Origin: Microbacterium soli
GTDB taxonomy: Bacteria; Actinomycetota; Actinomycetes; Actinomycetales; Microbacteriaceae
Length of the DNA stretch: 64,000 nucleotides
Reading direction: 5' to 3'
Assembly: GCF_039539005.1 (NCBI RefSeq)
Contig: NZ_BAABCP010000001.1
Span: 62,001 to 126,000 of the forward strand
Made by a program: the position numbers and the translations under genes. Within the stretch, counting starts at the first letter, position 1. The number at the start of each line of letters is the position of its first letter. A model generated the notes under the pieces. That model ran no database searches. It was not told the origin of the DNA and saw only the letters and a program-made list of their open reading frames with translations. This document shows positions 41,294-50,677 of the stretch, in pieces.

Positions 41294-42055
41294 TCAGACG
41301 CGCCCGCGCCGCGCCACGCCCGCTGTGATCCTGCTCGGCAGCACGCGCGTCAGTGCGACGATGATCTTGTACCGCACGGACGGGATCGACAGCGCCCGCC
41401 CCTTCGCGGCATCCCGCAGCGCCTCGCCGACGACGAGCGGCGCGTCGAGCCACATCGGCGCCGGTACGCCCTCGCGTCCCGGTGCCAGTCCCATCCGCTC
41501 GTGGAACGTGGTGTGCGTGAAGCCCGGGCAGACGGCCGTGACCGTGATGCCGTCACGACCGTACTCCGCGTTCGCCCAGCGGCTGAATCCGATCAGCCAG
41601 CCCTTGCAGGCCGAGTACGTCGACCGCGAGATGAACCCGGCCACGGATGCCACGTTGATGATCCGCCCGCCGCGGCCGCGCATGGCCCGGATCGCCGCGT
41701 GCATGAGCCGCATGGACGCTTCGACGTGCACCCGCAGATGGCGCACCTCGTCGTCGATGTCGTTGTCGGCGAAGTGCAGCGGCAGACCGAAGCCCGCGTT
41801 GTTGATCAGCAGGTCGATCGGCTTCCCGGCTTCCGCGATGCGTTCCGCGACTCGCACCGCATCCGTCTCCCGGGAGAGGTCGGCGACGAGAATCTCCGCG
41901 TCGACGCCCTGCTCGTCGCGCAGCTCGGCCGCGAGCGTCCGCAGTGCGGCGGCGCCGCGCGCGACGAGCACGAGATCCGCGCCCTCCGCCGCCAGTCGGC
42001 GGGCGAATTCCGCGCCGAGGCCGGCGCTGGCACCCGTGATCAGTGCCGTGGGCAT
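41294..42055 (-). CDS. Short-chain dehydrogenase/reductase
   Basis: NAD(P)-dependent oxidoreductase of the classical SDR type; substrate unknown. 253 residues: cofactor motif TGASAGLG (7-14), NNAGFG near residue 90, catalytic Ser in NVASVAGF and YSACK (Tyr and Lys). The DltE-like C-terminal part (SRITAGVARRGRV) is basic. Its start overlaps the folA stop by 1 bp, so it is co-translated with thyA-folA, although no functional link with folate is evident. Confidence 0.9.
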   Translation of the reverse strand: MPTALITGASAGLGAEFARRLAAEGADLVLVARGAAALRTLAAELRDEQGVDAEILVADLSRETDAVRVAERIAEAGKPIDLLINNAGFGLPLHFADNDIDDEVRHLRVHVEASMRLMHAAIRAMRGRGGRIINVASVAGFISRSTYSACKGWLIGFSRWANAEYGRDGITVTAVCPGFTHTTFHERMGLAPGREGVPAPMWLDAPLVVGEALRDAAKGRALSIPSVRYKIIVALTRVLPSRITAGVARRGRV

Positions 42056-42531
42056 CAGCGCTCGTATCCCAGGAAGCGGTAGCGGATGCCGGTGCGCGAC
42101 GTCTGCCACGGTCCCTCGGAGGCCAGGCGCCAGCCTTCGCGTGACGGGGCGAAGGCGTCGCCGGCGACGGCCAGGTCGAGCTCGGTGACCTCCAGGCGGT
42201 CGGCGCGGTCGATCACCTGTCGGAACACGTCGGAGCCGCCGATGAACCACATCCGATCGAGCCCGTGCGCGGCCTCGTCGGGATCTGCTGCGCGCCGTGC
42301 TCCCTCCGCCGTCCAGGCCGCCCGCCGGGTGATGACGATGTTCTCCCGGCCCGGCAGCGGACGGAACCGCTCCGGCAGCGACTCCCAGGTCCGCCGCCCC
42401 ATGATCACCGGAGACCCGTACGTGACCTCCTTGAAGTGCGCGAGATCCTCCGGGACGTGCCAGGGCATCACCCCGTCGGCCCCGATCACTCCGCCTTCGG
42501 CCTCGGCCCAGATCAGGCCGATCCGGCTCAC
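42055..42531 (-). CDS. folA: Dihydrofolate reductase
   Basis: Reduces dihydrofolate to tetrahydrofolate with NADPH, regenerating the cofactor consumed by ThyA. 158 residues: [31 protein letters not shown] (start region, in parts, with the Trp of PWH and an acidic active-site residue), [11 protein letters not shown], and [14 protein letters not shown]. The GTG start overlaps the thyA stop as GTGA, the usual thyA-folA coupling. Confidence 0.95.
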   Translation of the reverse strand: MSRIGLIWAEAEGGVIGADGVMPWHVPEDLAHFKEVTYGSPVIMGRRTWESLPERFRPLPGRENIVITRRAAWTAEGARRAADPDEAAHGLDRMWFIGGSDVFRQVIDRADRLEVTELDLAVAGDAFAPSREGWRLASEGPWQTSRTGIRYRFLGYER

Positions 42532-43355
42532 ACCGCCACCGCCGCACGGATCGCGGGGTGGTGCTGGTAGCCGACGACCTCGAAGTCCTCGTAGCGGTAG
42601 TCGAAAACCGAGTCCGGCACGCGGGTGATCCGCAGCTCCGGGTACGGGAAGGGCTCCCGGCTCAGCTGCTCGCGCACCTGATCGACGTGATTGTCGTAGA
42701 TGTGGCAGTCGCCGCCGGTCCACACGAAGTCGCCGGGCTCCAGGCCGGTCTGCTGTGCCACCATCAGGGTGAGCAGCGCGTACGAGGCGATGTTGAACGG
42801 CACGCCCAGGAACATGTCCGCACTGCGCTGGTACAGCTGGCAGGACAGTCTCCCGCCCGCGACGTAGAACTGGAACAGCGCATGACACGGTGCCAGTGCC
42901 ATGTCGGGGATATCGGCGGGGTTCCAGGCCGAGACGATGAGCCTGCGGGAGTCGGGTGTCGCCCTGATCTGCTCGATGACCTGGGCGAGCTGGTCGATGC
43001 TCCCCCCGCCGGGCGCCGGCCAGGAGCGCCACTGCACGCCGTACACGGGGCCGAGGTCACCGGAGGCATCCGCCCATTCGTCCCAGATGGTGACGCCGTG
43101 CTCCTGCAGCCAGCGCACGTTGGAATCGCCGCGCAGGAACCACAGCAGCTCGTACGCGATGGACTTGAAGTGCACGCGCTTGGTGGTGATGAGGGGGAAC
43201 CCCCGGGAAAGGTCGAAGCGCAGCTGCCGGCCGAACACGCTGGTCGTCCCCGTCCCGGTGCGATCGTCCTTGTGCGTGCCATGCTCGAGCACGTCGCGGA
43301 GCAGGTCCTCATAGGGCGTGGAGACCTCATGGGGCGTGGAGGGTTCGGCGCTCAT
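42528..43355 (-). CDS. thyA: Thymidylate synthase
   Basis: Methylates dUMP to dTMP with methylenetetrahydrofolate. 275 residues. The nucleophile is Cys157 in [54 protein letters not shown] (part) and GDCHIYDNH are all present. A TATCCT hexamer 7 nt upstream of the ATG and the absence of a ribosome-binding site indicate leaderless transcription. The first 13 residues are variable. First gene of thyA-folA-SDR. Confidence 0.97.
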   Translation of the reverse strand: MSAEPSTPHEVSTPYEDLLRDVLEHGTHKDDRTGTGTTSVFGRQLRFDLSRGFPLITTKRVHFKSIAYELLWFLRGDSNVRWLQEHGVTIWDEWADASGDLGPVYGVQWRSWPAPGGGSIDQLAQVIEQIRATPDSRRLIVSAWNPADIPDMALAPCHALFQFYVAGGRLSCQLYQRSADMFLGVPFNIASYALLTLMVAQQTGLEPGDFVWTGGDCHIYDNHVDQVREQLSREPFPYPELRITRVPDSVFDYRYEDFEVVGYQHHPAIRAAVAV

Positions 43356-43362
43356 GAGGGCA

Positions 43363-43368
43363 AGGATA
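43363..43368 (-). promoter_or_regulatory. -10 element (leaderless) of thyA
   Basis: TATCCT on the minus strand ends 7 nt before the thyA ATG, which lacks a Shine-Dalgarno sequence. Confidence 0.55.
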
Positions 43369-43436
43369 CCGGCGGCACCGCGCGACGGCGCCGCCCACGT
43401 TCCGTCACATCGGGCCGGAGGTGATGCCCGTCGGCG

Positions 43437-43442
43437 TATCCT
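43437..43442 (+). promoter_or_regulatory. -10 element (leaderless) of thioredoxin-like gene
   Basis: TATCCT is followed after 7 nt by the ATG. It is divergent from the thyA promoter less than 70 bp away and has the same hexamer and spacing. Confidence 0.55.
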
Positions 43443-43449
43443 GTCGATC

Positions 43450-43881
43450 ATGCCCCTGACATCCGCACTGCTCGTCGTCATGGCGCTGTCGGTGCTCGCG
43501 GTGGTGCTCGGCGTGATCTGGCGCGCGCGCGATGGCCGTCGTCGCAGCGGCGTCGACACGCCGTCCGCCGACCTCGCGGAGTTGGGCGCGACCGCCGGGC
43601 GTGTCGCTCTCGTCCAGTTCAGCACCGACACCTGCGCTCGTTGCCCCCAGGTGCGACGGATGCTGCAGGGCATCGCGGCGGACCATCCCGGCGTCGACCA
43701 CGTCGACGTCGATCTCACCCACCGACCGGATCTCGCCCGGCGGCACCGGGTGCTGAGCACCCCGACGGTCTTCCTCGTCGACTCCCGCACCACGGTCGCG
43801 GCCCGTTTCGTGGGAGCGCCGCGGCGCGCCGACGTCGAGGCCGCGCTGACCGAGCTGTCCGTACTCCAGGAGGCGTCATGA
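43450..43881 (+). CDS. Membrane-anchored thioredoxin-like protein
   Basis: Probable extracytoplasmic thiol-disulfide protein. 143 residues: an N-terminal membrane anchor (about 5-24, no cleavage site evident), a basic stop, a linker, then a thioredoxin fold with CxxC as [12 protein letters not shown] (Cys62, Cys65) and the cis-proline region [11 protein letters not shown]. It overlaps the following DUF4395 gene by 4 bp, so the pair probably works together, with the membrane partner perhaps relaying electrons. Orientation of the thioredoxin domain is not certain. Confidence 0.87.
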   Translation: MPLTSALLVVMALSVLAVVLGVIWRARDGRRRSGVDTPSADLAELGATAGRVALVQFSTDTCARCPQVRRMLQGIAADHPGVDHVDVDLTHRPDLARRHRVLSTPTVFLVDSRTTVAARFVGAPRRADVEAALTELSVLQEAS

Positions 43882-44459
43882 CCCCGTCTGCTCACGCCGG
43901 CGGCATCGATCCGCGCGGCCCGCGCTTCTCCGCGTCGATCACCGCTGTGCTGCTCCTGGTGGCCACCTTCCTCGGGCTCACCGGCCTGGCCGCGCAGAGC
44001 GGCACGGCATCCTTCGGCTGGTTCGCGTATCAGCCGCTGGCGGGCTCGACCTTCGCCTCCGAGTGGGCCATCCGGTCGGCCTCCCCCGGTCAGCGGGTGC
44101 TGGACCCCGCCTTCCTGCTGACGCTGCTCATCGCCGCGCTGTTCCTGTGGGGCGTCCTCTCGCCGAAGACCTCGCCCTGGAGTGTGCTCTTCCGTCGCAC
44201 CGTGCTCCCTCGACTGGCTCCGCCCGCCGATCTCGAGGATCCGCGCCCGCCGCGTTTCGCGCAGGGCGTCGGCCTTTTCGTCGTGGCCGTGGGCCTCGTG
44301 CTGCATCTGATCGGCGTGCCGCTGGCCCTGCCGATCGCGACGGCGGCAGCTTTCATCGCCGCCTTCCTCAACGCGGCCTTCGGCTTCTGTCTGGGCTGCC
44401 GGCTGTATCTGCTGCTCCAGCGGGCGGGCCTGGTCGGCCGCAGCGCCCCCGCCGTGTGA
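43878..44459 (+). CDS. DUF4395 family membrane protein
   Basis: Function unknown; members commonly accompany thioredoxin-like genes in actinobacteria. 193 residues with about four transmembrane helices (near 22-43, 75-95, 130-150 and 153-172). The C-terminal helix ends in [14 protein letters not shown], whose CxxC pair could exchange disulfides with the upstream thioredoxin-like protein. CAGGAGG precedes the ATG and the start overlaps the upstream stop (ATGA). Confidence 0.87.
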   Translation: MTPSAHAGGIDPRGPRFSASITAVLLLVATFLGLTGLAAQSGTASFGWFAYQPLAGSTFASEWAIRSASPGQRVLDPAFLLTLLIAALFLWGVLSPKTSPWSVLFRRTVLPRLAPPADLEDPRPPRFAQGVGLFVVAVGLVLHLIGVPLALPIATAAAFIAAFLNAAFGFCLGCRLYLLLQRAGLVGRSAPAV

Positions 44460-44550
44460 GCCGAAGGTACCGCAGTCGCACCAGGGCTGGGTAGGCTTGC
44501 GGGAGGGAGCGAACCCGCTCCGCATGCGACATGCGATCTGTGGAGGACAC

Positions 44551-44976
44551 ATGGCCATCACCAGCGAAGCCGCCGCGACCTGGACGGGCTCCCTCGTCGA
44601 GGGGACCGGCACTGTCGCGTTCTCGAGTTCGAATCTGGGTACGTTCCCCTTGGACTGGAAGGCCCGCAGCGAAGGCTCACAGACCACGACGACGCCCGAG
44701 GAGCTCATCGCCGCCGCGCACGCCTCGTGCTTCAGCATGGCGCTCTCGCACGCCCTGTCGGAGAACGGCACGCCCCCGGAGCGCGTGAACACGTCGGCGT
44801 CGGTCACCTTCAAGCCCGGAACCGGGATCACGGGCAGTCACCTCAACGTCAACGCGACCGTGCCCGGTCTCAGCCCCGAGCGGTTCCAGGAGCTGGCCGA
44901 GGAGGCGAAGGTCGGCTGCCCCGTCTCGCAGGCACTCGCGGGGATCGAGATCACTCTCGAGGCGAGCCTGGCCTGA
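44551..44976 (+). CDS. osmC: OsmC family peroxiredoxin
   Basis: Thiol-dependent reductase for organic hydroperoxides. 141 residues, OsmC rather than Ohr subgroup by the [19 protein letters not shown] pattern; the two redox cysteines are Cys60 and Cys123 (VGCPVSQAL). GGAGG precedes the ATG. It follows the thioredoxin-DUF4395 pair by about 90 bp on the same strand, giving a small redox cluster, although a separate promoter is likely. Confidence 0.93.
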   Translation: MAITSEAAATWTGSLVEGTGTVAFSSSNLGTFPLDWKARSEGSQTTTTPEELIAAAHASCFSMALSHALSENGTPPERVNTSASVTFKPGTGITGSHLNVNATVPGLSPERFQELAEEAKVGCPVSQALAGIEITLEASLA

Positions 44977-44989
44977 CGCCCTTCCACGT

Positions 44990-45433
44990 TCAGGAGTGCT
45001 CGCGCGCAAGCCCGATCGCGGTGCGGATGCTGGCCCTGGCGTCCTTGCGACGACCTGCCGAATCCTGCACGACGCCCAGCCGGTACCGCGCCTTCCAGTC
45101 CGCGGGCGCGGCATCGGCGGCATCCGTGTACCGGCGCAGGAACGGCTCGACGTCCTCCGGACGCAGGCGACCACTGGGGGTGAGGTCGGCGGGTGCCTCC
45201 GGCATACCGCCCTCCGCGTCGAGGAGACGCCCGAGCCGGTCGGCGGACAGGCCGAACTGCATCTCACGCACCAGTGCCCACCCGCCGATGACGGCGAGGG
45301 CGATCAGCGCGATCCCCATGCACACCGAGATCAGCGTGCCGGTCGTGAAGAACAGCACCGCGAAGTATCCCGCGATGAGGACGTACAGGAGCAGTGCCGC
45401 GCCCATCAGGGCGACGCTGATGCGGGTGGTCAC
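44990..45433 (-). CDS. Membrane protein with C-terminal TPR-like segment
   Basis: Not recognised. 147 residues: two transmembrane helices in the first 55 residues, then a cytosolic domain of about 85 residues with a helical, TPR-like end (DWKARYRLGVVQDSAGRRKD followed by ARASIRTAI). The GTG start overlaps the dapB stop as GTGA, so it is translated from the dapB transcript, but a role in lysine synthesis is not evident. Confidence 0.75.
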   Translation of the reverse strand: MTTRISVALMGAALLLYVLIAGYFAVLFFTTGTLISVCMGIALIALAVIGGWALVREMQFGLSADRLGRLLDAEGGMPEAPADLTPSGRLRPEDVEPFLRRYTDAADAAPADWKARYRLGVVQDSAGRRKDARASIRTAIGLAREHS

Positions 45434-46176
45434 GAACGGGTTCCGATGCCGATGTCGATGATGTTCTCCAGCCCCACCACGATGCCGTGCGCGTCACGGG
45501 CGAACGGGAGCGCGAGCCGGATGCCCGGCGCGTACGCCGCCGCGGAGTCCGCCGTGTCGTGCACGATGCTCAGAGTCTCGCCCGGGCCCGACAGGATCGC
45601 CTCCTGACGTGCGATGACACCGGGCCGACGCAGCGAATGCACGGGGATGCCCGCGACCTGCTGCCCGCGGGCGCGCTGATCGACGTGCGGGGCGTGGAAC
45701 GGCCCGCTCTCGATCCTGGCATCCGTCATCAGTTCGGCCGTGCGCACGGCCGTGCCGCTGGGCGAGTCGATCTTGGTGTCCCGATGCGATTCCACGATCT
45801 CCGCGAAGGGGAAGAACGGCGCGGCGGCGGCCGCCAGCGCGGTGCCCAGCGCGGAGCCCAGCGAGAAGTTCGGGATGAACACGACACCCGATGCGTCGGA
45901 CGCGACGAGCGGACGCACGAGCGAGATGCGCTCCTGGGACCATCCCGAGGTGCCCACCAGGACGTTGACGCCGCTCTCCAGGGCGGCGCGCACCACCTCG
46001 ATGCTCACCGCGGGCGTGGAGGCGTCGACGATGAGATCGGCGCCCGCCAGTTCGCGGAGGTCGCTCCCGGATCCGAGCACATTGCGCACCGTGAATCCAT
46101 CGAGCTCATCGATGACCGCATGGATGATGCGGCCGAGCCTGCCTGACCCGCCGACGAGGGCAACCTGAGTCGTCAT
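45430..46176 (-). CDS. dapB: 4-hydroxy-tetrahydrodipicolinate reductase
   Basis: Second step of the diaminopimelate branch, NAD(P)H-dependent. 248 residues: Rossmann loop VGGSGRLGR at 8-16, IVDASTP, GTSGWS, and the catalytic motif ESHRDTKIDSPSGTA with His131 and Lys135. In E. coli this reads HHRHKVDAPSGTAL, so one His is replaced but the catalytic pair is kept. A TAGACT hexamer 6 nt before the ATG and a GGAGG lying between them mean the start could be used in a leaderless way or with an SD from a longer transcript. Confidence 0.95.
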   Translation of the reverse strand: MTTQVALVGGSGRLGRIIHAVIDELDGFTVRNVLGSGSDLRELAGADLIVDASTPAVSIEVVRAALESGVNVLVGTSGWSQERISLVRPLVASDASGVVFIPNFSLGSALGTALAAAAAPFFPFAEIVESHRDTKIDSPSGTAVRTAELMTDARIESGPFHAPHVDQRARGQQVAGIPVHSLRRPGVIARQEAILSGPGETLSIVHDTADSAAAYAPGIRLALPFARDAHGIVVGLENIIDIGIGTRS

Positions 46177-46182
46177 GCCTCC

Positions 46183-46188
46183 AGTCTA
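46183..46188 (-). promoter_or_regulatory. -10 element of dapB
   Basis: TAGACT on the minus strand ends 6 nt before the ATG, with GGAGG occupying the gap. Confidence 0.5.
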
Positions 46189-46226
46189 GGTTCGCCGTGG
46201 AGACGCCCGGCTCCCGTGACGACGAT

Positions 46227-46841
46227 TCACACCGGTGGGCCGTCGGGCAGCCCGGTGCGAAGCTCCATCGGCAGATGCCCGAGGTCGTTGTGACTGAGCA
46301 ACGTCCAGGGTCTGCCCTGCTTCTGGGCGATGACGCTGAGCCCGCAGTGCGCCTGGTTCAGGGTCAGCCATCGCCAGTCGGGCGCGCCGAGCACCTCGCG
46401 CACGAACCAGGCGATGACGAAGTTGTGCGTGATGAGCACCTCGTGCACCTCGCCGTTGCGCCGTTGCAGGAACTCGCCGACGGCGTCCGTCATCTGCGCG
46501 CGCCCGGCTTCGACCTCGGCTTCGCTGACGGACCCGAAGAACGACTCGTACGCCGACGGCGTATCCTCATCCATCCCGGTGGGCACGCAGTCGAACAGCA
46601 GCGCCGAGGGCGCCGGGTCGACCGAGGGCAGCCGGGCGGCGATCGAGCGTGCGGTCTCCGCGGCCCGCAGCAACGGAGAGTGCCAGACGGCGTCCAGGGG
46701 AAGGCCCGAGAGTCTGTCGGCGATCAGCTCGGCCTGCCGCTGACCCCGTGGCGAGAGCGGACCGTCGTCGATGCCGTGCTCGGCGTCCTGGTGCTCACCG
46801 TGTCTGACCAGATATATGTAGTGCGTCACAACCCTGCTCAC
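46227..46841 (-). CDS. Histidine phosphatase family protein
   Basis: Phosphoglycerate-mutase-like phosphatase; substrate unknown. 204 residues. The catalytic histidine is in YLVRHGEHQD near residue 14; the second is in LITHNFVIAWF (Thr-His, where other members usually have GH); supporting arginine in SPLLRAAETA. Two GTG starts (this and one four codons later) are possible; neither has a strong ribosome-binding site. Transcribed toward dapB. Confidence 0.88.
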   Translation of the reverse strand: MSRVVTHYIYLVRHGEHQDAEHGIDDGPLSPRGQRQAELIADRLSGLPLDAVWHSPLLRAAETARSIAARLPSVDPAPSALLFDCVPTGMDEDTPSAYESFFGSVSEAEVEAGRAQMTDAVGEFLQRRNGEVHEVLITHNFVIAWFVREVLGAPDWRWLTLNQAHCGLSVIAQKQGRPWTLLSHNDLGHLPMELRTGLPDGPPV

Positions 46842-46915
46842 TTCATGCCGCCGCGTTGCGGCGCCTCCAGCTTAGGGCACCCCGCATGCACCGGTCGGGG
46901 ACGAGACGCCCGACA

Positions 46916-47941
46916 TCAGTCTCCGGCGCGGGAGAGCTCAGCCAGCTGCGTGCGGGACAGCGAGACCCCTGCGCCCTGCATGAGCTCCTCGATGTGCGCG
47001 GGCGCGAACGCATTGACGATCGGAGCGACGACGGTGCGCTGCGCGAGCAGCCAGGCGATCGACACCGCGGCGACGGGCACCGCCAGCTCGGCGGCCACGA
47101 TGTCCAGTGCGCGCAGGACGCGGATGCCGCGCCGGTTCAGATGCGAACGGATCTGCTGTCCCCGTACGCCGACGACCTCGGACCTGCTACGGTGACGCCC
47201 GGAGAGGAAGCCGTGCTCGAGCGCATGCGAAGGCGTCACGGCGAGACTCTGCGCAGCCGCGACCAGCCGCAGGTCGCCCTCGAAGGCGTCTCGGCGCACG
47301 AGGTTGTACGGCTCGTCCAGCACATCCAGTCTCGGATACCCCGCCGAGGCGAGGATCCTGGCCTCCACGAGGCGTTCGGGGGTGAAACGGAACCCGCCGA
47401 CTGCGGAGATCTTGCCCGCCTCCCTGAGCCACTCCACCGTGGCCAGGGTGTCCTCGAGATCGGACGTCTCGTCCAGGGAGGCGTCGAGGTACAGCACGTC
47501 GATGCGGTCCGTGCCGAGTCTGGTGAGCGATGCCTCCACGGCACGGACGAGGTTCACCGAGTCCAGCCCCGGGTTGTCGGCATGGGTGCCGATGCGAACG
47601 CTCAGCACGACCCGATCACGGCTGCCGCGCGAACGCAGCCACTGCCCGACGATGTGCTCGCTGCGGCCGCCGGAGTAGCCGTCGGCGGTGTGGACGGCGT
47701 TGCCGCCGAACTCCAGGTACCTGTCCAGCAGCAGGTGGCTGGTGGGCAGATCGACATTCCACCCGAACTCCGCAGCGCCCAGCATCAGCGGGAAGACGGA
47801 GAACCCCGTCTCGCCCAGTGGGACGCGGATCGTCTCGCCGACGCCGGGGCCGAGGACGGGGATCGGAGCGGAGGGATGCGTGTCGACGGCATCTTCGGCG
47901 CGCGACCGCCTGTCGGCCGCGCCACCGGAGAAGATCCTCAT
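46916..47941 (-). CDS. Aldo/keto reductase superfamily protein with altered catalytic tetrad
   Basis: TIM-barrel protein of the AKR family, 341 residues with a variable N-terminal tail of about 38. Family landmarks remain (GRSEHIVGQWL, SLTRLGTDRIDVLYL, GGFRFTPERL, VSIAWLLAQRTVVAPI), but aligning with classical AKRs, the catalytic Asp is His84 (VHTADGY), Tyr89 is kept, the catalytic Lys is Arg116 (LSVRIG) and the catalytic His is Asp153 (LYLDAS). Three of four positions are changed, so normal carbonyl reduction is unlikely; it may bind nucleotide as a sensor or catalyse something else. The alignment is by eye. Confidence 0.82.
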   Translation of the reverse strand: MRIFSGGAADRRSRAEDAVDTHPSAPIPVLGPGVGETIRVPLGETGFSVFPLMLGAAEFGWNVDLPTSHLLLDRYLEFGGNAVHTADGYSGGRSEHIVGQWLRSRGSRDRVVLSVRIGTHADNPGLDSVNLVRAVEASLTRLGTDRIDVLYLDASLDETSDLEDTLATVEWLREAGKISAVGGFRFTPERLVEARILASAGYPRLDVLDEPYNLVRRDAFEGDLRLVAAAQSLAVTPSHALEHGFLSGRHRSRSEVVGVRGQQIRSHLNRRGIRVLRALDIVAAELAVPVAAVSIAWLLAQRTVVAPIVNAFAPAHIEELMQGAGVSLSRTQLAELSRAGD

Positions 47942-48070
47942 CCCCCACCCCCGTGAGATCTGTCACGCATCCTGATGCGTACTTCGAGAGTAAGTGACGA
48001 TCCGGCCTCGAAAGGCCGGGAAGTCGACCCGTGCGGGAACTTCTCGTAACGATCCGGTCACGCATACACC

Positions 48071-48108
48071 GGCCCGGTGCCGCACGATCTCTCGCGCGGC
48101 ACCGGGCC
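48071..48108 (-). terminator. Intrinsic terminator downstream of pnp
   Basis: GGCCCGGTGCCGC and GCGGCACCGGGCC form a perfect 13-bp stem with a 12-nt loop, beginning about 36 bp after the pnp stop. A second, smaller hairpin (CCGGCCT/AGGCCGG) lies near 48002-48021 in the same gap. Confidence 0.75.
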
Positions 48109-48144
48109 GTCCGCTCGGATGCCGACGACGCGGCACCCGGAAGG

Positions 48145-50418
48145 TCACGCCTCTGCGGGCTCCTCGGTCTTCTCCGCGGCGGCGGGGGCGTCGTCGAGCA
48201 CGGGCTCGAGGGACAGCTTGCCGCGGTCGTCGATCTTCGTGATGCGCACGAGGATCTTCTGGCCGACCGAGAGGACGTCGCCGACGTCCTCGACCCGCTT
48301 GCCACCGGCGAGCTTGCGCACCTCGGTGACATGCAGCAGCCCGTCCTTGCCGGGAAGCAGCGAGATGAAGGCGCCGAAGCCGGCGATCTTCACGACGGTC
48401 CCGAGGAACTGCTCGCCGACCTCGGGGTTGGTGGGGTTGGCGATCGCATTGACCTGGGCGCGCGCGGCCTCTGCGGACGGGCCGTCGACGGCGCCGATGT
48501 ACACCGTGCCGTCCTCCTCGATCGAGATCTGCGCACCGGTCTCATCCTGGATCGCGTTGATCGTCTTCCCCTTCGGGCCGATCAGCTCGCCGATCTTGTC
48601 GACCGGGATCTGCACGCTGATGACGCGCGGTGCGGTGGGCGCCATCTCATCGGGCGCGTCGATCGCGGCGTTGAGCACGTTCAGGATCGTGAGGCGGGCC
48701 TCGCGCGCCTGCGTGAGAGCGCCGGCGAGGACGTCCGACGGGATGCCGTCGAGTTTGGTGTCCAGCTGGATGGCCGTGACGAACTCGCTGGTGCCGGCGA
48801 CCTTGAAGTCCATGTCGCCGAGCGCGTCCTCCGCTCCGAGGATGTCGGTGAGCGCCGCGTAGCGGGTCTGGCCGTCGACCTCGTCCGAGACCAGGCCCAT
48901 GGCGATGCCGGCCACCGGCGCGCGCAGCGGCACACCGGCGTTCAGCAGCGACAGCGTCGAGGCGCACACCGAGCCCATCGACGTCGAGCCGTTGGAGCCG
49001 AGGGCCTCGGAGACCTGGCGGATCGCGTAGGGGAACTCCTCGCGCGTGGGCAGCACCGGCACGAGCGCGCGCTCGGCGAGGAAGCCGTGCCCGATCTCGC
49101 GACGCTTGGGCGAGCCCACCCGGCCCGTCTCTCCGGTGGAGTACGGCGGGAAGTTGTAGTGGTGCATGTAGCGCTTGTGCGTCACCGGCGAGAGCGAGTC
49201 GATCTGCTGCTCCATCTTGAGCATGTTCAGCGTGGTGACGCCCAGGATCTGCGTCTCGCCGCGCTGGAAGATCGCCGACCCGTGCACACGCGGGATGACC
49301 TGCACCTCGGCGTCGAGCGGCCGGATATCGGCCAGGCCGCGGCCGTCCATGCGCACGCCCTCGGCGAGGATGCGCCCGCGGACGATGCGCTTGGTGACGG
49401 ACTTGTATGCGGCGGAGACCTCGCCCGCCGCCGACTCGGGCAGCGTGCCGGCCTCGATGGCGGCGGCGACCTCGGCCTTGACGCGGTTCTTGACCTCGTC
49501 ATCGGCGTTCTGGCGCTCGATCTTGTCGGCGATGAGGTAGACCTTCTCGAGATCGGCGGACGCGGAGGCGGCGACGAAGTCGAGCGTGGCCTGCTCGTAC
49601 GCGGGGAAGACCGGGTAGACACCGGGCTCCTTCGAGGCGTGCTGCGCCATGTCGGCCTGCGCCTCGACGAGCTGCTTGAGGAACGGCTTGGCGGCCTCGA
49701 GACCGCCGGCGACGATCTCCTCGCTGGGCTTGACGGCGCCGGCCTTGATGAGGTTCCAGCTGTTCTCCGTGGCCTCGGCCTCGACCATCATGATCGCGAC
49801 GTCCTCGGAGCCGTCGGCCTTCTTGACGACGCGACCGGCGACCATGAGGTCGAACACGGCCTCCTCGACCTGAGCCTGGTTCGGGAACGCCACCCACTGG
49901 TCCGCGTGCTCGCCGTGACCGGGGATCAGCGCCAGGCGGACGCCGGCGATGGGCCCGGAGAACGGCAGACCCGAGATCTGCGTGGAGGCGGATGCCGCGT
50001 TGATCGCCAGGGCGTCGTAGTACTCGCCGGGGGCGATCGACAGCACGGTGACGACGATCTGGACCTCGTTGCGCAGACCGTCCACGAACGACGGACGCAG
50101 TGGACGGTCGATGAGGCGGCAGACGAGGATCGCCTCCGTGGAGGGACGTCCCTCACGGCGGAAGAACGAACCCGGGATCTTGCCGGCGGCGTACGAGCGC
50201 TCCTCGACGTCGACGGTGAGCGGGAAGAAGTCGAACCCCTCGCGCGGGTGCTTTCCCGCGCTGGTGGCCGACAGGATCATGGTCTCGTCGTCGAGGTACG
50301 CGGCGACGGAGCCCTGGGCCTGCTGGGCGAGGCGTCCGGTCTCGAACCGGACTGTGCGGGTGCCGAAGCGGCCGTTGTCGAGAACGGCCTCGGCGGCGGT
50401 GATTTCAGGACCTTCCAA
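48145..50418 (-). CDS. pnp: Polyribonucleotide nucleotidyltransferase (PNPase)
   Basis: 3'-5' phosphorolytic exoribonuclease. 757 residues, actinobacterial length. Two RNase PH domains ([25 protein letters not shown] in the first, in parts; [16 protein letters not shown] and [15 protein letters not shown] in the second), an alpha-helical linker, a KH domain ([18 protein letters not shown]) and an S1 domain ([20 protein letters not shown]), then an acidic Ala/Glu tail. The start is TTG, chosen because AAGGAG precedes it at seven bases and the conserved protein begins right there (LEGPEI). A rare start codon and long leader fit known PNPase autocontrol. Confidence 0.96.
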   Translation of the reverse strand: MEGPEITAAEAVLDNGRFGTRTVRFETGRLAQQAQGSVAAYLDDETMILSATSAGKHPREGFDFFPLTVDVEERSYAAGKIPGSFFRREGRPSTEAILVCRLIDRPLRPSFVDGLRNEVQIVVTVLSIAPGEYYDALAINAASASTQISGLPFSGPIAGVRLALIPGHGEHADQWVAFPNQAQVEEAVFDLMVAGRVVKKADGSEDVAIMMVEAEATENSWNLIKAGAVKPSEEIVAGGLEAAKPFLKQLVEAQADMAQHASKEPGVYPVFPAYEQATLDFVAASASADLEKVYLIADKIERQNADDEVKNRVKAEVAAAIEAGTLPESAAGEVSAAYKSVTKRIVRGRILAEGVRMDGRGLADIRPLDAEVQVIPRVHGSAIFQRGETQILGVTTLNMLKMEQQIDSLSPVTHKRYMHHYNFPPYSTGETGRVGSPKRREIGHGFLAERALVPVLPTREEFPYAIRQVSEALGSNGSTSMGSVCASTLSLLNAGVPLRAPVAGIAMGLVSDEVDGQTRYAALTDILGAEDALGDMDFKVAGTSEFVTAIQLDTKLDGIPSDVLAGALTQAREARLTILNVLNAAIDAPDEMAPTAPRVISVQIPVDKIGELIGPKGKTINAIQDETGAQISIEEDGTVYIGAVDGPSAEAARAQVNAIANPTNPEVGEQFLGTVVKIAGFGAFISLLPGKDGLLHVTEVRKLAGGKRVEDVGDVLSVGQKILVRITKIDDRGKLSLEPVLDDAPAAAEKTEEPAEA

Positions 50419-50677
50419 GAGGTCTCTCCTTCTTTGTTTAGGCTCGCGCGTCCGTGTGACGGGCGAGTTCTCGCGAAGGAGCGGATGCGGGCAGATACAA
50501 GCGCGCGGGCTCCCCGCGACTTCCGCCTGCGCTGGCCACCAGTAGAAGATCACTCGGCGCACCGCACGACGAGGAACCCACCACAGGGGACCAGCTTCTC
50601 AGCCGGCCGCTCCGTGATACGTCGATATGAAGTTGACGGATGCCATGGGCATCCTCGGACAGCCTAGCAGGACGACC
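50419..50677 (-). other. pnp upstream region (259 bp, no gene seen)
   Basis: Between pnp and the SGNH-domain frame. Apart from the pnp ribosome-binding site AAGGAG, it shows no open frame with coding character and no hairpin I could assign with confidence. The pnp promoter must be here. Confidence 0.5.

Noticed and set aside
48031..50667. Open frame of 878 codons antisense to pnp
   Set aside because: Mirror of pnp codon bias; no domain, and pnp is unmistakable.
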